Positions 6,872-8,247 of a DNA stretch of 8,247 nt are shown piece after piece. Source of the stretch: Candidatus Izemoplasma sp. (GTDB lineage Bacteria; Bacillota_I; Bacilli_A; Izemoplasmatales; Izemoplasmataceae); the NCBI GenBank assembly GCA_007116205.1, contig SKIY01000065.1, positions 1 through 8,247 of the forward strand, written 5' to 3'. The translations under genes were made by a program, and so were the position numbers. How positions within the stretch are numbered: position 1 is the stretch's first letter; every line of letters starts with the position of its first letter. The notes beneath the pieces are model-generated. The model did no database searches. It saw only the letters and a list, made by a program, of their open reading frames with translations, and was not told the origin of the DNA.

Positions 6872-6899
6872 ACTTTTAGTCGTCTGTCGAATAGCACAA

Positions 6900-6922
6900 A
6901 GACTCAAGATAATCTTGAGTCT
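6900..6922 (-). terminator. Perfect 11-bp inverted repeat after secA; possible weak terminator or attenuator
   Basis: AGACTCAAGAT and its exact reverse complement flank a single central base, giving in RNA about 10 pairs with a 3-nt loop. It begins 5 nt after the secA stop codon and is the only intergenic hairpin in the window. Downstream on the transcript comes TTGTGCTATT rather than a full run of U, so complete termination is doubtful. It may reduce readthrough into prfB or protect the secA 3' end. Confidence 0.5.
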
Positions 6923-6927
6923 AATGC

Positions 6928-8247
6928 TTACCGCCCATGGCAGTGTTTATATTTTTTTCCACTACCGCAAGGACATGGGTCATTACGCCCAATTTTTGTC
7001 GTACGGCGTGGTTTTCTTTTTTCTGGTGCATCTTTTCCTGAAGATGTTGAGATTGGTTTGGCAACTTGAACGCGTTTTACTTGATCGCGAATCACCGCTC
7101 GAAGGGCATAACGCGTTACATCGTTTTCGATTGAAACAATGAGTTCTTCAAACATTTGAAACCCTACTTCTTGATATTCGCGAAGAGGATTTTGTTGTGC
7201 ATAAGAACGCAGTGAAATACTTTGTCTTAGTTCACTCATTTGATCAATGTGCTGTACCCAATACGTATCGACAACACGCAACATCATTGCTTTAAAGAAT
7301 TCATTATATTTCTCTTCTCCAAATGATTTGCGCTTTTGCCCTAACTGATGATCAATGGCATCATGCAAATAGGCTTTCATCTCTGCAGGATTCGTTTTAA
7401 AATCTGCTTTTTTCAAGGCATCGATATGAAAGACATTACCGTTTAAGGTATCAAACAAGCGATCAATCTCCACCGTTGGCTTTTTCTTATCAAGGTCGAT
7501 GTGTTGGTCTACCATGCGCTCTATTTGGCGATGTACAATTGCTTCACCGATATCTGTAACACTGTCTTTCAGTAAAATATCTCGGCGTTGTGCGTAAATA
7601 ACTTCCCGTTGTTTACGTAAAACTTCATCGTATTGTAAAACCGTTTTACGACGGTCAAAGTTATTCCCCTCAATTTGTTTTTGCGCGCGCTTAATAAACC
7701 TTGAGAAAATACCGTAATCAATCGGTTTTTCAGCGTTTTCACCTTTCCCACCTGTCAACATTTCTATACGGCGTTTAAAGGAATCTCCACCAAAGCGCTT
7801 TAATAAGTCATCTTCAGCCGATAAAAAGAACCTTGAAAATCCTGGGTCTCCTTGTCGTCCACTACGACCACGGAGCTGGTTATCAATCCGTCTTGATTCA
7901 TGTCTCTCTGTACCAATCACTGCTAAACCACCGAGTTCTACAACACCAGGGCCTAACTTAATATCGGTCCCGCGTCCAGCCATATTGGTCGCAATCGTTA
8001 CAGAACCTTTCTTCCCAGCATCTTCAATGATTTGGGCTTCACGTTCATGCTGTTTTGCATTTAAAACGTCATGTTTAACGCCTCTGCGTTTTAATAATCG
8101 ACTTAACAGCTCACTGCTTTCAATTGAGATCGTTCCGACTAGCATCGGTTGACCCCGTTCATAGCGGGCTTTTATTTCATCAGCAATCGCATTATATTTA
8201 GCTTTCATAGTCGCGAAGATCACATCGTTTGCATCATCACGAATAAC
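6928..8247 (-). CDS. secA: Preprotein translocase ATPase SecA, C-terminal 439 residues, N-terminus cut by window edge
   Basis: SecA is the ATPase that pushes unfolded preproteins through the SecYEG channel. The frame is open from the right edge, so the gene enters from outside; the GTG at 8223 is an internal valine codon, not a start. About half of the usual 800-900 residues are visible. In visible numbering they start at VIRDD, the linker before the second nucleotide-binding domain. Then follow GQPMLVGT (32-39), NAKQHEREAQII (63-74), TIATNMAGRGTDIKLG (84-99), GTERHESRRIDNQLRGRSGRQGDPG (112-136, containing the motif VI arginines), the helical scaffold/wing region (about 190-380) with W330..HID and LRSYAQQNP, and a basic linker. 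The C-terminus has the SEC-C zinc motif C425-P-C427-GSG...C436-H437, which binds SecB or ribosomes in other bacteria. It ends in TAA 72 nt before the prfB ATG. The first nucleotide-binding domain cannot be checked. Confidence 0.98.
   Translation of the reverse strand, partial: VIRDDANDVIFATMKAKYNAIADEIKARYERGQPMLVGTISIESSELLSRLLKRRGVKHDVLNAKQHEREAQIIEDAGKKGSVTIATNMAGRGTDIKLGPGVVELGGLAVIGTERHESRRIDNQLRGRSGRQGDPGFSRFFLSAEDDLLKRFGGDSFKRRIEMLTGGKGENAEKPIDYGIFSRFIKRAQKQIEGNNFDRRKTVLQYDEVLRKQREVIYAQRRDILLKDSVTDIGEAIVHRQIERMVDQHIDLDKKKPTVEIDRLFDTLNGNVFHIDALKKADFKTNPAEMKAYLHDAIDHQLGQKRKSFGEEKYNEFFKAMMLRVVDTYWVQHIDQMSELRQSISLRSYAQQNPLREYQEVGFQMFEELIVSIENDVTRYALRAVIRDQVKRVQVAKPISTSSGKDAPEKRKPRRTTKIGRNDPCPCGSGKKYKHCHGR

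Noticed and set aside
6856..6897. GTG at 6897 as the prfB start, adding 14 residues
   Set aside because: It has no good ribosome binding site and lies right after the hairpin, while the ATG at 6855 has AAAGGA upstream and gives the normal RF2 length.
6856..6927. A promoter for prfB in the intergenic gap
   Set aside because: Candidate hexamers such as TTGTGC and TAAAAG match poorly and are spaced 15 nt apart; no convincing -35/-10 pair was found.
7569..7751. 60-codon minus-strand frame within secA
   Set aside because: It lies in another frame of strongly conserved SecA sequence and has no recognisable domain.
8221..8223. GTG at 8223 as the start of a short SecA-like protein
   Set aside because: The frame continues upstream to the window edge with the typical SecA residues VIRDD before it, so this is an internal codon of a gene cut by the window.
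1..8247. Mobile element, defence system, CRISPR array or other novel system
   Set aside because: Every part of the window except 72 bp is explained by seven conserved housekeeping genes on one strand. No transposase, integrase, repeat array or unfamiliar gene was seen.

Overview
All genes in this window lie on the minus strand, so transcription runs from the right edge to the left. Seven protein genes are visible. Read in their own direction they are: the C-terminal half of secA (cut by the right edge), prfB, a YitT-family (YvjA-like) membrane protein, a CtpB-like S41 peptidase, recX, glgB, and the first two thirds of glgC (cut by the left edge). Coding density is almost total. The only intergenic space is 72 bp between secA and prfB, and it holds a perfect inverted repeat. 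No RNA gene, insertion sequence, CRISPR array, prophage gene or tandem repeat was seen.

The protein types and purine-rich ribosome binding sites suggest a low-GC Gram-positive lineage: Bacillota, or a standard-code relative among the Mycoplasmatota such as the Acholeplasma/Izemoplasma side. UGA is a stop here: recX ends in TGA, tryptophan is written TGG, and RF2, the UGA-specific release factor, is encoded in the window. This argues against the Mycoplasma code. Species cannot be named from the sequence alone.

From prfB to glgC the genes touch or overlap: overlap 14 nt, TAA-ATG abutment, overlap 8 nt, overlap 14 nt, TAG-ATG abutment. Each start has a Shine-Dalgarno sequence inside the preceding gene. 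This looks like one translationally coupled operon, probably continuing left into more glycogen genes. The secA-prfB-YvjA-CtpB order resembles the Bacillus subtilis secA-prfB-yvjA-cccB-ftsE-ftsX-ctpB region as I remember it, but without cccB and ftsEX between yvjA and ctpB, and with recX and glgBC attached after ctpB. SecA drives protein export, RF2 ends translation at UGA/UAA, the S41 protease acts outside the membrane, RecX restrains RecA, and GlgC and GlgB make ADP-glucose and branch glycogen. They share an operon more clearly than a pathway.

I found no evidence of a new biological system. The points most worth a second look are the RF2 gene without its usual programmed frameshift, the compacted gene order, two 11-bp perfect inverted repeats (one after secA, one inside the protease gene), and unusual substrate/effector-site residues in GlgC.
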